Positions 11,312-22,700 of a stretch of 64,000 nt of DNA are shown in pieces. Numbering within the stretch: position 1 is the stretch's first letter; each line of letters begins with the position of its first letter. A program made the position numbers and the translations under genes. The notes under the pieces are model-generated. The model did not search any database, had not been told where the DNA came from, and saw only the letters and a list, made by a program, of their open reading frames with translations. The stretch is from Arenicola marina (taxonomy: Eukaryota; Annelida; Polychaeta; Arenicolidae), in assembly GCA_964019135.1 (NCBI GenBank), contig OZ025261.1, forward strand, positions 29,558,029 through 29,622,028, read 5' to 3'.

Positions 11312-12862
11312 ATGAGAGTTCGTGTATGTCCGAGTGTATGTCCTGAATGACCGAGTGTGTGTCCGGATTGACCGCATGTATGTCCGGAATGACCGCGGGT
11401 ATGTCTGGAATGATTTAGTGTATACCCGGAATGAAAGAGTGTATGCCCGGAATAGCCGAATGTCTGTCCGGAATGATTGAGTGTATGCCCCGAAATGGCC
11501 GAATGTATGCCCGGAATGAATGAGTGTATGTCCGGAATGGCCGAGCGTATGTCCGGAATGACCGAGTGTATGTCCGGAAGGACTGGGGGTATGTGCGGAA
11601 TGACCGAATGTATGTCCTGAATGACCGAATGTATGTCCTGAATGAATGAGTGTATGCCCGGAATGACCGAGTGTGCGTCCGGAGTGACCGAGTGTGCGTC
11701 CGGAGTGAGCGAGTGTGTGTCCGGATTGATCGAGTGTATGTCCGGATTGACCGAATGAATGTCCGGAATGACCGAGTGTATGTCTGGAATGGCTGAGTGT
11801 GTGTCCGGGATGGCCGAGTGTATATCCGGATTGACCGAGTGTATGTCCAGAATGACCGAATGTATGTCCGGAATGACCGAGTGTATGTCCAGAATGGCCG
11901 AGTGTGTGTCCGGATTGATCCAGTGTATGTCCGGAATGACCGAGTGTATGTCCGGAATGACCGAATGTATGTCCGGAATGACCGAGTGTATGTCCAGAAT
12001 GGCCGAGTGTGTGTCCGGATTGATCCAGTGTATGTCCGGAATGACTGAGTGTATGTCCGGAATGACAAGGTGTTTGTCCGGAATGACCGAGTGTATGTCC
12101 GGAATGACTGAGTGTATGTCCGGAATGACCGAGTGTATGTCCAGAATGGCCGAGTGTATGTCCAGAATGGCCGAGTGTGTGTCCGGATTGATCCAGTGTA
12201 TGTCCGGAATAACTGAGTGTATGTCCGGAATGACCGAGTGCATGTCCAGAATGGCCGAGTGTGTGTCCGGATTGATCCAGTGTATGTCCGGAATGACTGA
12301 GTGTATGTCCGGAATGACAGTGTGTATGTCCGGAATGACCTAGTGTATGTCCGGAATGACCAAGTGTGTGTCCGAAGTGACCGAGTGTGTGTCGGATAGA
12401 TCCAGTGTATGTCCGGAATGACCGAGTGTATGTAAGGAATGACAGGGTGTATGTCCGGAATTACCGAGTATATGTCCGGAATGACCGAATGTATGTCCGG
12501 AATCATTGAGTGTATGCCTGGAATGACCGAATGAATGTCGGGAATGACAGAGTGTATGTCTGGAATGATTGAGTGTATGTCCGAATTTACCGAATGAATG
12601 TCCGGAATGACCGAGTGTATGTCTGGAATTCTTGAGTGTATGTCCGAATTGACCGAATGAATGTCCGGAATGACCGAGTGTGTGTCGGATTGATCCAGTG
12701 TATGTCCGGAATGACCGAGTGTATGTCCAGAATGACCGAGTGTATGTCTGGAATGCTTGAGTGTGTGTCCAGATTGACCGAATGAATGTCCGGAATGACC
12801 GAGTGTATGTCTGGAATGACTGAGTGTGTGTCCGGAATGACCGAGGGTTTGTCCGAAAAGAT
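11312..12862. repeat. 21-bp minisatellite, about 74 copies
   Basis: The unit is GACCGAGTGTATGTCCGGAAT with substitution variants (GGCCGAGTGTGTG, GATCCAGTG, GATTGAGTG). Variants recur in a fixed order: AGAATGGCCGAGTGTGTG appears at 11891 and 11996, a spacing of 105 bp (five units), so a higher-order pattern is superimposed. Long open frames on both strands (for example 557 codons on the minus strand) follow from a unit of exactly seven codons. Confidence 0.95.
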
Positions 12863-13580
12863 TGATGCTTGGATCCGCATGAATCCAACTGAGAACCGAG
12901 TTCCGATTACACATGCTTGGAAAAAGTAGGGGTTGGGGTGGGGGGGGGGGGGCGTGGTAAGCGTGCATGACCATATCTGACCATAGTGACTCCCGTATGC
13001 CAATCACCTTACTCGGAATACAATTCAAACCTAACTGACAAAACGCATCCAAGCCCGGCATCCGCCCGCCCCGCCCCCGTGACGCCACTTTCCTCGCGTA
13101 TAACGAAATCCTGGATCAATTCACTTGCATATATATAGCATATATATAGCAGCGTGCAGTGCTGGGTTCAACGACCTGCCTATACATCCGGGTTACCCGA
13201 CAACCTCTCCACCGATAGTCTATGTTTGTACGTATCCATGAATATGATGTAAAAACTATGGAGTGGCGAACAAAGGCCTCCGGTTACTCTCTGATGGACG
13301 TCAGAAAAACCGGTTGTCCATGGCAACGGCGACAACCCGACAGCGCTCTCACTCGACCGCTGAACGTGACGAACATAAATTGACATAAAACGGCCTCGGT
13401 GACACTCCTCGATTACGTTGGGTGAGACATTAGCGAAAGAGTGTTTCTTTTCTTAATCGAATCATCCATAAAACTGGAGACCACGTTGGTCCCGATAGGA
13501 CTTTTTCAAGTCAAGTCAAGCGATATGTGAGCTTGTGATCCAACCAACCAGTAAACAATGATCGTCATTTGGCTGAGGCC
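12863..13580. other. Upstream region of the + strand gene, no other feature
   Basis: It includes a G-run (12939-12952) and a short GCATATATATA duplication near 13127-13150. No coding exon is recognised. Confidence 0.4.
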
Positions 13581-13584
13581 GCCA

Positions 13585-13594
13585 TATATAATAG
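13585..13594 (+). promoter_or_regulatory. Possible TATA box of the cysteine-module gene
   Basis: TATATAATAG lies 111 bp before the ATG at 13696, which would leave a 5'UTR of about 80 nt. This is positional inference only, because AT-rich words are common here. Confidence 0.3.
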
Positions 13595-13695
13595 ATCTAT
13601 ATGCGATGTTTCGTCATACCACACAAGGAGGAGCTTGATCATAGCGCGTGGAGACAACCGCATGACGTAATAATAAAGTGTGCAAACGCATCGCC

Positions 13696-13771
13696 ATGGT
13701 TACCAGCGCCGGATTGCTGTTTGCTCTGCTATGGATACTATGTTGTCCATTTTTAACCATGGCAAGATCTG
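13696..13771 (+). CDS. Exon 1: signal peptide of the cysteine-module protein
   Basis: The start is in a strong context (CGCCATGG). It encodes 25 residues, a short N-terminus then a long Leu/Phe/Trp-rich core, and ends in TCTG|GTACGT. The last base starts a codon (phase 1), which matches the phase of the exon at 21940. No other ATG nearby leads to a hydrophobic leader with a donor. Confidence 0.68.
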
Positions 13772-16700
13772 GTACGTTTTTAGGTTATATTATGTTGATG
13801 TGAAGTGTTGTTGGGTGATGTGTCTTAGTCCTTACACCTGCACCAAGCGGATATGTTGTACAGGTCATCTCCTGAACAGCGACCGTTAGGAAACTGCGAT
13901 GTGGGATGTACAGGGCTCGCGGGTTGCTTTTCCGTTTTATGTGCTTTGGGTACCAAAAAAAAAAAACACGTGCTGGTGGAACGAGTGCACATGACGCTGG
14001 TTCCTTGCCGCTGCAGCAGCCTGAGGTCTCGAGATAATAAGTCGAGGTCTCTACTTAATAACTCGAGATCTCGAGATAATAACTCGAGATATCTACTTAA
14101 TAACTCGAGATCTGGAGATAATAAGTCGAGATCTCGAGATAATAAGTCGTGGTCGCTACCTAAAAAGGCGAGATCTCGAGATAATAAGTCGAGCTCTCGA
14201 GATAATAAGTCGAGATCTCGAGACAATAAGTCGAGGTCTCTACTTAATAGGTCGAGATCGGGAGATAATAAGTCGAGATCTCGAGATAATAAGTCGAGAT
14301 CTCGAGGTGATAAGTCGAGATCTCGAGGTGATAAGTCGAGATCTCGAGATAATAACTCGAGATCTCTACTTAATAACTCGAGATCTCGAGATAATAAGTC
14401 GAGGTCTCTACTTAATAAGTCGAGATCTCTACTTAAAAACGCGAGATCTCGAGATAATAACGCGAGATCTCGAGACAATAAGTCGAGGTCTCTACTTAAT
14501 AGGTCGAGATCGGGAGATAATAAGTCGAGATCTCGAGATAATAAGTCGTGGTCTCTACCTAATAAGTCGAGGTCTCTAATTAATAAGTCGAGGTCTCTAC
14601 TTAATAAGTCGAGCTCTCGAGATAATAAGTCGAGATCTCGAGACAATAAGTCGAGGTCTCTACTTAATAGGTCGAGATCGGGAGATAATAAGTCGAAATC
14701 TCGAGATAATAAGTCGAGATCTCGAGGTGATAAGTCGAGATCTCGAGATAATAACTCGAGATCTCTACTTGATAACTCGAGATCTCGAGATAATAAGTCG
14801 AGGTCTCTACTTTATAAGTCGAGGTCTCTACTTAATAAGTCGAGATCTCTACTTGATAAGTCGAGATCTCTACTTAATAACTCGAGATCTCGAGATAATA
14901 ACTTGAGATATCTACTTAATAACTCGCGATCTGGAGATACTAGTTCGAGATCTCGAGATAATAAGTCGAGATCTCGAGATAATAAGTCGAGGTCTCTACT
15001 TAATAAGTCGAGGTCTTTACTTAATAAGTCGAGGTCTCTACCTAATAAGTCGAAATCTCGAGATAATAAGTCGAGATCTCTACTTAATAACTCGAGATCT
15101 CGAGATAATAAGTCGAGGTCTCGAGATAATAAGTCGTGGTCTCTACCTAATAAGTCGAGGTCTCTACTTAATAAGTCGAGATCTCGAGATAATAAGTCGA
15201 GATCTCGAGATAATAAGTCGAGGTCTCTAATTAATAAGTCGAGGTCTCTACTTAATAAGTCGAGCTCTCGAGATAATAAGTCGAGATCTCGAGACAATAA
15301 GTCGAGGTCTCTAGTTAATAGGTCGAGATCGGGAGATAATAAGTCGAGATCTCGAGATAATAAGTCGTGGTCTCTACCTAATAAGTCGAGGTCTCTACTT
15401 AATAAGTCGAGATCTCGAGATAATAAGTCGAGGTCTCGAGATAATAAGTCGAGGTCTCTCATTAATAAGTCGAGGTCTCTACTTAATAAGTCGAGCTCTC
15501 GAGATAATAAGTCGAGATCTCGAGACAATAAGTCGAGGTCTCTACTTAATAGGTCGAGATCGGGAGATAATAAGTCGAGATCTCGAGATAATAAGTCGAA
15601 ATCTCGAGGTGATAAGTCGAGATCTCGAGATAATAACTCGAGATCTCTACTTGATAACTCGAGATCTCGAGATAATAAGTCGAGGTCTCGAGATAATAAG
15701 TCGAGGTCTCTACTTTATAAGTCGAGGTCTCTACTTAATAAGTCGAGATCTCTACTTGATAAGTCGAGATCTCTACTTAATAACTCGAGATCTCGAGATA
15801 ATAACTTGAGATATCTACTTAATAACTCGCGATCTGGAGATACTAGTTCGAGATCTCGAGATAATAAGTCGAGATCTCGAGATAATAAATCGAGGTCTCT
15901 ACTTAATAAGTCGAGGTCTTTACTTAATAAGTCGAGGTCTCTACCTAATAAGTCGAAATCTCGAGATAATAAGTCGAGATCTCTACTTAATGACTCGAGA
16001 TCTCGAAATAATAAGTCGAGCTCTCGAGATAATAACTCGAGATCTCGAGACAATAAGTCGAGGTCTCTACTTAATAAGTCGAGATCTCGAGATAATAATT
16101 CGAGATCTCGAAATGATAACTCGAGATCTCTACTTAATAACTCGAGATCTCGAGATAATAAGTCGAGATCTCTACTTAATAACTCGAGATCCCGAGATAA
16201 TAAGTCGAGGTCTCTATTTAATAAGTCGAGCTCTCGAGATAATAAGTCGAGATCTCGAGACAATAAGTCGAGGTCTCTACTTAATAAGTCGAGATAATAA
16301 CTCGAGATCTCGAGATAATAAGTCGAGATCTCGAGATAATAAGTCGAGGTCTCTACTTAATAAGTCGAGATCTTGAGATAATAAGTCGAGGTCTCTACTT
16401 AATAAGTCGAGATCTCGAGATAATAGGTCGAGATCTCGAGATAATAAGTCGAGGTCTCTACTTAATAAGTCGAGATCTCGAGATCATAAGTCGAGGTCTC
16501 AAGATAATTAGTCGAGATCTCGAGATAATTATTCGAGATCTCGAGATAATAAGTCGAGATCTCGAGATAATAAGTCGAGATCTCGAGATAATAAGTCGAG
16601 ATCTCGAGATAATAAGTCGAGGTCTCTACTTAATAAGTCGAGATTTCGAGATAATAGGTCGAGATCTCGAGATAATAAGTCGAGATCTCTACTTAATAAC

Positions 16701-19700
16701 TCGAGATCCCGAGATAATAAGTCGAGGTCTCTATTTAATAAGTCAAGCTCTCGAGATAATAAGTCGAGATCTCGAGACAATAAGTCGAGGTCTCAACTTA
16801 ATAAGTCGAGATAATAACTCGAGATCTCTACTTAATAACTCGAGATCTCGAGATAATAAGTCGAGGTCTCTACTTAATAAGTCGAGATCTTGAGATAATA
16901 AGTCGAGGTCTCTACTTAATAAGTCGAGATCTCGAGATAATAGGTCGAGATCTCGAGATAACAAGTCGAGGTCTCTACTTAATAAGTCGAGATCTCGAGA
17001 TCATAAGTCGAGGTCTCAAGATAATTAGTCGAGATCTCGAGATAATTATTCGAGATCTCAAGATAATAAGTCGAGATCTCGAGATAATAAGTCGAGATCT
17101 CGAGATAATAAGTCGAGATCTCGAGATAATAAGTCGAGATCTCGAGATAATAAGTCGAGGTCTCTACTTAATAAGTCGAGATCTCGATATATTAAGTAGA
17201 GTATGGTTGAAGAAATATTATCAACCCATGTCCCCTGAGAGCTTAACCTACTCTGATGATTATAATTCTGATATACGCATTAAATTCAGTGGTTAGTTGT
17301 GCATCCAATACCAGCTGTAGTCGATTTCTTGTGTTAAAGTTGCATGTGGAACTCTTTCCCGCCAAAACTAATGAGGTCAAAATACATATAAGAATCAGTC
17401 CTTGAATCATTCAAGACTTCTTTTATCCATACTCCACCCATACCAGACTGCCAAATAGTGTCTCTTAGCCTTGTCCGTGATATTAATTTACCACAAGTTT
17501 TCATTTTAGTGGTAAACGTCATCAGTTTGAGTGCTTCGCGATGCTTTGTTATAAGTAGCAGTGCCACGACCGAGTTCTGTGGTGTCCCGGGATAGACACG
17601 TTTGCCACACCACAGCCGAAACGGCGATGTTTATCAGGTTTCTGAATTTATAGTATGAAACAATCGAATTTTCTGCAAAGTTTGATATAAATTTCGCCTG
17701 GGCTTAGTTTTCGCGGGAAAGAACGCGACATGCAACTTTAAGCGAGTGAAGGCAAACAATCACAGGACGATACCCGAGCAGCACAGCATAGATATCCATA
17801 ACTATGTATCGTGGGGTCTCGACCAGGTCCCGAAGTGACTGTACAGCCCTATAGCATTGACGTAGAGCATAGATATCCATAACTATGTATCGTGGGGTCT
17901 CGACCAGGTCCCGAAGTGACTGTACAGCCCTATAGCATTGACGTAGAGCATAGATATCCATAACTATGTATCGTGGGGTCTCGACCAGGTCCCGTAGTGA
18001 CTGTACAGCCCTATAGCATTGACGTAGAGCATAGATATCCATAACTATGTATCGTGGGGTCTCGACCAGATCCCGAAGTGACTGTACAGCCCTATAGCAT
18101 TGACGTAGAGCATAGATATCCATAACTATGTATCGTGGGGTCTCGACCAGGTCCCGAAGTGACTGTACAGCCCTATAGCATTGACGTAGAGCATAGATAT
18201 CCATAACTATGTTTCGCGGGGTCTCGACCAGGTCCCGAAGTGACTGTACAGCCCTATAGCATTGACGTAGAGCATAGATATCCATAACTATGTATCGTGG
18301 GGTCTCGACCAGATCCCGAAGTGACTGTACAGCCCTATAGCATTGACGTAGAGCATAGATATCCATAACTATGTTTCGCGGGGTCTCGACCAGATCCCGA
18401 AGTGACTGTACAGCCCTATAGCATTGACGTAGAGCATAGATATCCATACCTATGTTTCGCGGGGTCTCGACCAGATCCCGAAGTGACTGTACAGCCCTAT
18501 AGCATTGACGTAGAGCATAGATATCCATAACTATGTTTCGCGGGGTCTCGACCAGGTCCCGTAGTGACTGTACAGCCCTATAGCATTGACGTAGAGCATA
18601 GATATCCATAACTATGTATCGTGGGGTTTTCGACCAGATCCCGAAGTGACAGTACAGCCCTATAGCATTGACGTAGAGCATAGATATCCATACCTATGTT
18701 TCGCGGGGTCTCGACCAGGTCCCGTAGTGACTGTCCAGCCATCCTATACGTTCTTCTGTTCACTGCGGGATGTGGTTATTTGGCATCCGTCCCCCAATGT
18801 AAGATGATGGGTTCGCAGATTATGCTGCTGTAATTTTGCGGCATTTGCGCTTTCAGGAGAAAATTATTATAAATAATTAAGTTGAGATTGGCTCAGCTAG
18901 CCGGAGTTCGACTGACGGGAACAGCTGATGTCGAGCTCTTCAGAAGGAAAGTTTTTTGTGACATGTTGCTCCTTTAGGCCGATTTTGTGCACATAAGCTG
19001 CGTCCAAAAAACATCCAGCGATATAGCCTCGGGCGACCCACTCTGTCCAACGGCGGAACAGAGTGGGTCTCCCGAGGCTACCAGCGACAATGAAATTGGG
19101 TTGGTGTCAGGGGCGCGAACCCAAGACTTATGGTAATGTAGCTCAGTCCGCTTACCAACCGTGGATTTTGTAAAGCCCGTGTAGAAAGAAAAACGGCAAC
19201 TGCTATTATTTTCCCTTTTACTTTTCAAATTAGATGTACTTAAATGGATCTATGTTAATGTTTTTCAACAAGATGCAGGTAGGAAGACATTGGGTTATAC
19301 AGTTATTGTAGGTTAAGACTTGCATATATATCATTATGGCATGGACGAGACGGATGCCATGTTTTATTATTACATAATGGGAAAATTATAACATTTAGGT
19401 GAGCACAAAATCGAGGTTTGTAGCTTAAATAGACCCATCTACCACAAGCAATGGAAGTGGTATTTTAGGCTGCTTTTGTACACACAAAAACTAAACTGGG
19501 CCAAGTCCACTCACCCCAAGACAGGGCTTGCATGGCCAATTTGTACCTCCAGGACACGATTAATGGGTCCCTTGTTCGAAACCACCCGGTCTTGTCGATC
19601 CAATCTGAGGCATATTTCATTGAAAACTACTCTTTGTCCCTGGAGCCTAGGGCCTACATTAGCCCTCGTGCGAACAACACCAACCTAAAACAACACAATA

Positions 19701-22700
19701 GCAATCATCCCAAGATTTCAGGTTGCCATTTGATACGAAGAAGGGACCCCATAACCTGGTCTATTCCTAGCTTGATTGGCGTCCCTAAACCGGACCAAGG
19801 AGCCTTTTTTCTCCAAGGGATCCTAAGATTTGAAGTTTGGTGTTTAGAGCCGGATATGTTGAATCATTAGGTGATACCGTGCGCGTGGCAAGAGTCATAA
19901 TAACATGAAGCCATAGCCAGAGGGTAAGGACGTGTCTATGAAATAGCATGCGTCTCATGAGTTGTTGCCGCTTTCGCACTCCCCATCACAGAGGTTAAAT
20001 TCAGACAATTCATACACACGATTCCCTTAATTCCGTGTATCTAGTAGCCTTGTGTTACATCCCAGAGACCTCTACCTCACCGTCAACTCACAAGTTAATA
20101 CCATCTCTTTGTTTGAGACCGGATAAAGGCTCTTCCCAATCGAAACGCAGTTTATAGCCCCATCCACAGAGAGAATCATCGTTTATTTAGACCAGGAAAA
20201 CAACAATACAATACAGCATACAGCAACAACGAACACATCATAATCCCTGGCTGTGGAGACCACCATTATGGGTGTGGCGAACCTTCAGCTCAAACTGTGG
20301 TGTACGTCGTCTGACTGACCGCCGTACGACTGTCTACGCAGTGAAACATCCTTGGATTTTCTAACGACCTTTTCTAACTGTCTAACTAAGTATGGAGTTA
20401 TCACAAGCCAGATGGGCTCATGCCATCCCCGGGCTCACCCCGTGGCCTAGTGGGTGGAGCGTTCGGCCGGCTCTGTTAGGCCAGTCCAAGCCAGATGGGC
20501 TCATGCCATCCCCGGGCTCACCCCGTGGCCTAGTGGGTAGAGCGTTCGGCCGGTTCTGTTAGGCCAGTCCAAGCCAGATGGGCTCATGCCATCCCCGTGC
20601 TCAACCCGTGGCCTAGTGGGTAGAGCGTTCGGCCGGTTCTGTTAGGCCAGTCCAAGCCAGATGGGCTCATGCCATTCACGCGATCACCCCGTGTCCTAGT
20701 GGGTAGAGCGTTCGGCCGGTTCTGTTAGGCCAGTCCAAGCCGATGCATGGTTTGAATCCAACACACCTTGTGGCCCAGTCGGTAGCGCCTTCTGTGGCTC
20801 ATGCTCCACCTGTACAAGTATCTATGTTTGCGCATGATAAAGAACCCAGGTCTTCCTTGGCAAAGAGTAGGGGTTTATCCCTGCTGGAGACATGGCTCCT
20901 CTTGACCATTCCAATAGACATGACCTCTTTAACATAGATTAAAGCATTGATTAAGCCAACCAACCATCAAAACTTTCCAATGCCATCTGCGCAGTATTTT
21001 TTTAAGAGAATCTACATGACAAGCGCCGTGCAATGGACCCCGACCAAGCTTGAGTACTTTTCCTTTGATAATGAGTATGAAATTGACAAGAATCAAGAAT
21101 CAAGGTCCTTTCATCTGTTTATATATCTATAACTGACAAGACAGTGACATGCTGCTTTGTTTGTCCGATTTCGGTTTAAACATATTTATTTAACGAGGAT
21201 ACCCCGAATAGCATAGGCTAGGAACATGGGGCTTCCTAAAAAAAAATGAAAAGCAATATGTTACAATGTAAAACAAAATATGCAATAGTACAATGGGTCG
21301 TTTGTCCGACTTTTGTGTCCGACATAGCGCACGCGGAAGACCTTTTTTCACCGCACGGTTGGGTAAACACCACAGTGACGTCAGTGAATGACTGACAGCC
21401 TGGATCGGTCTATTACTCTGACATCGGTGAAGTCATCTCGTTCGTATCGTCAATGGTGACCGGCATGTCCCACGGATACCGATGGATATGTTATCAAAGC
21501 GAAGAGAAGTGTTACTCGGACAGAGTTCAGGCAAAAACATGTTCTGAGCTAAAGTCTGGAACGTGTTTGGAACGATTTGTAGCTTGGAACTGTAGCGTTA
21601 TCATGCAACCATGAACGGTGCACACTGTGTAGGGTCATCAAGCAACCATGAACGGTGCACACTGTGTAGGGTCATCAAGCAACCATGAACGGTGCAAAGT
21701 ATGAAGGATCATCGCGCAACAAGAAAAGGTGCAACGGCTGCTAAGTCATTAAGGAACCATGAAAGGTGCAAAATGCGTAGGAGGATCAAGCAACCATGAA
21801 CGGTGCAAGGGTTGCAGGGGCATCAAGCAACCATGAACGGTGCAACGGCTGCAGGGTCATCATAGAGCAATCTTGAACGGTGAAAGTTTTATTAATTGCC
21901 AGTCATGCAATCTCTATACATGTTTCTTTATATTTCCAGATTCATGCGAAGCGTCCTATTGCGCAGGCCTGAGACCGGACGAATGCTACCTGAACCATGA
22001 GGTCTGCTGTCAGACCTGTGCTCAGTACGAAACAGGCGTCACCGGTAGGTATATAATGAGCGGGTTGAGCAAGTCATGTGACAGGTTTGCTCTCTGGCAC
22101 TTTCACCCCAACCCCATTTCATTGTTCTGAGAGACTTCTTTGGGCCAGTTTAGCCTCCATGATGCGTACATAAAATGGCCCAAAGTACAAGCGTTTCATT
22201 TCCGCACAGACCAAATGCTGAGTGCCAACCTATATTCTATATTCCACCTTCAGAGCGCTATGACTTCTTGCAAAACTTTGCTGCCATAGTTTTGTTGCCA
22301 TTGCCGTTATTGCGCTGGGCTTGGCTCCAGATTGGCTGCAATAGGTCGGGGTTAATTTCGAGCTTCAGCTACTCCCTCCCCCCCCCCCCCGCACCTCTCC
22401 CAGTCATGGTCGCTCCATGTCCGTAGGACACACGAAATGTTTTTATTTTTATGTTAAAACCGGTTTGCGCTGTGCGGTGAGTCATGTTGAAAGAGCCGCG
22501 CGGGATGCGAGTTTGTAGGCCCACGAGTAGAGTGAGTCCCCTTGATTGGCCAGAGTCCAGTTCTAACGTCGAGAGTAGCGTTGAAGGAGTAGGGAATCAC
22601 TTCGGTCCCGGTGGCTTCGGACGCCCAAAATGGCCTAAAACGCACCATGTATATATGTGTGTAAAAAAGAAAGGCACGGGCACAGGGTAAACCACAAGCT

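Noticed and set aside
11415-13088. 557-codon minus-strand open frame (HSVIPDI repeats)
   Set aside because: By-product of a 21-bp unit equal to seven codons. Open frames occur on both strands and in several frames.
13853-16297. 814-codon + strand open frame rich in SR dipeptides
   Set aside because: It is a read-through of the 21-bp satellite, whose monomers happen to lack stops in this frame. Other frames and the opposite strand are also open, and it lies inside an intron of a better-supported gene.
17704-18681. 325-codon minus-strand open frame with 27-residue repeats
   Set aside because: By-product of the 81-bp minisatellite, with no signal peptide, splice context or known domain. Copies differ at sites without regard to codon position.
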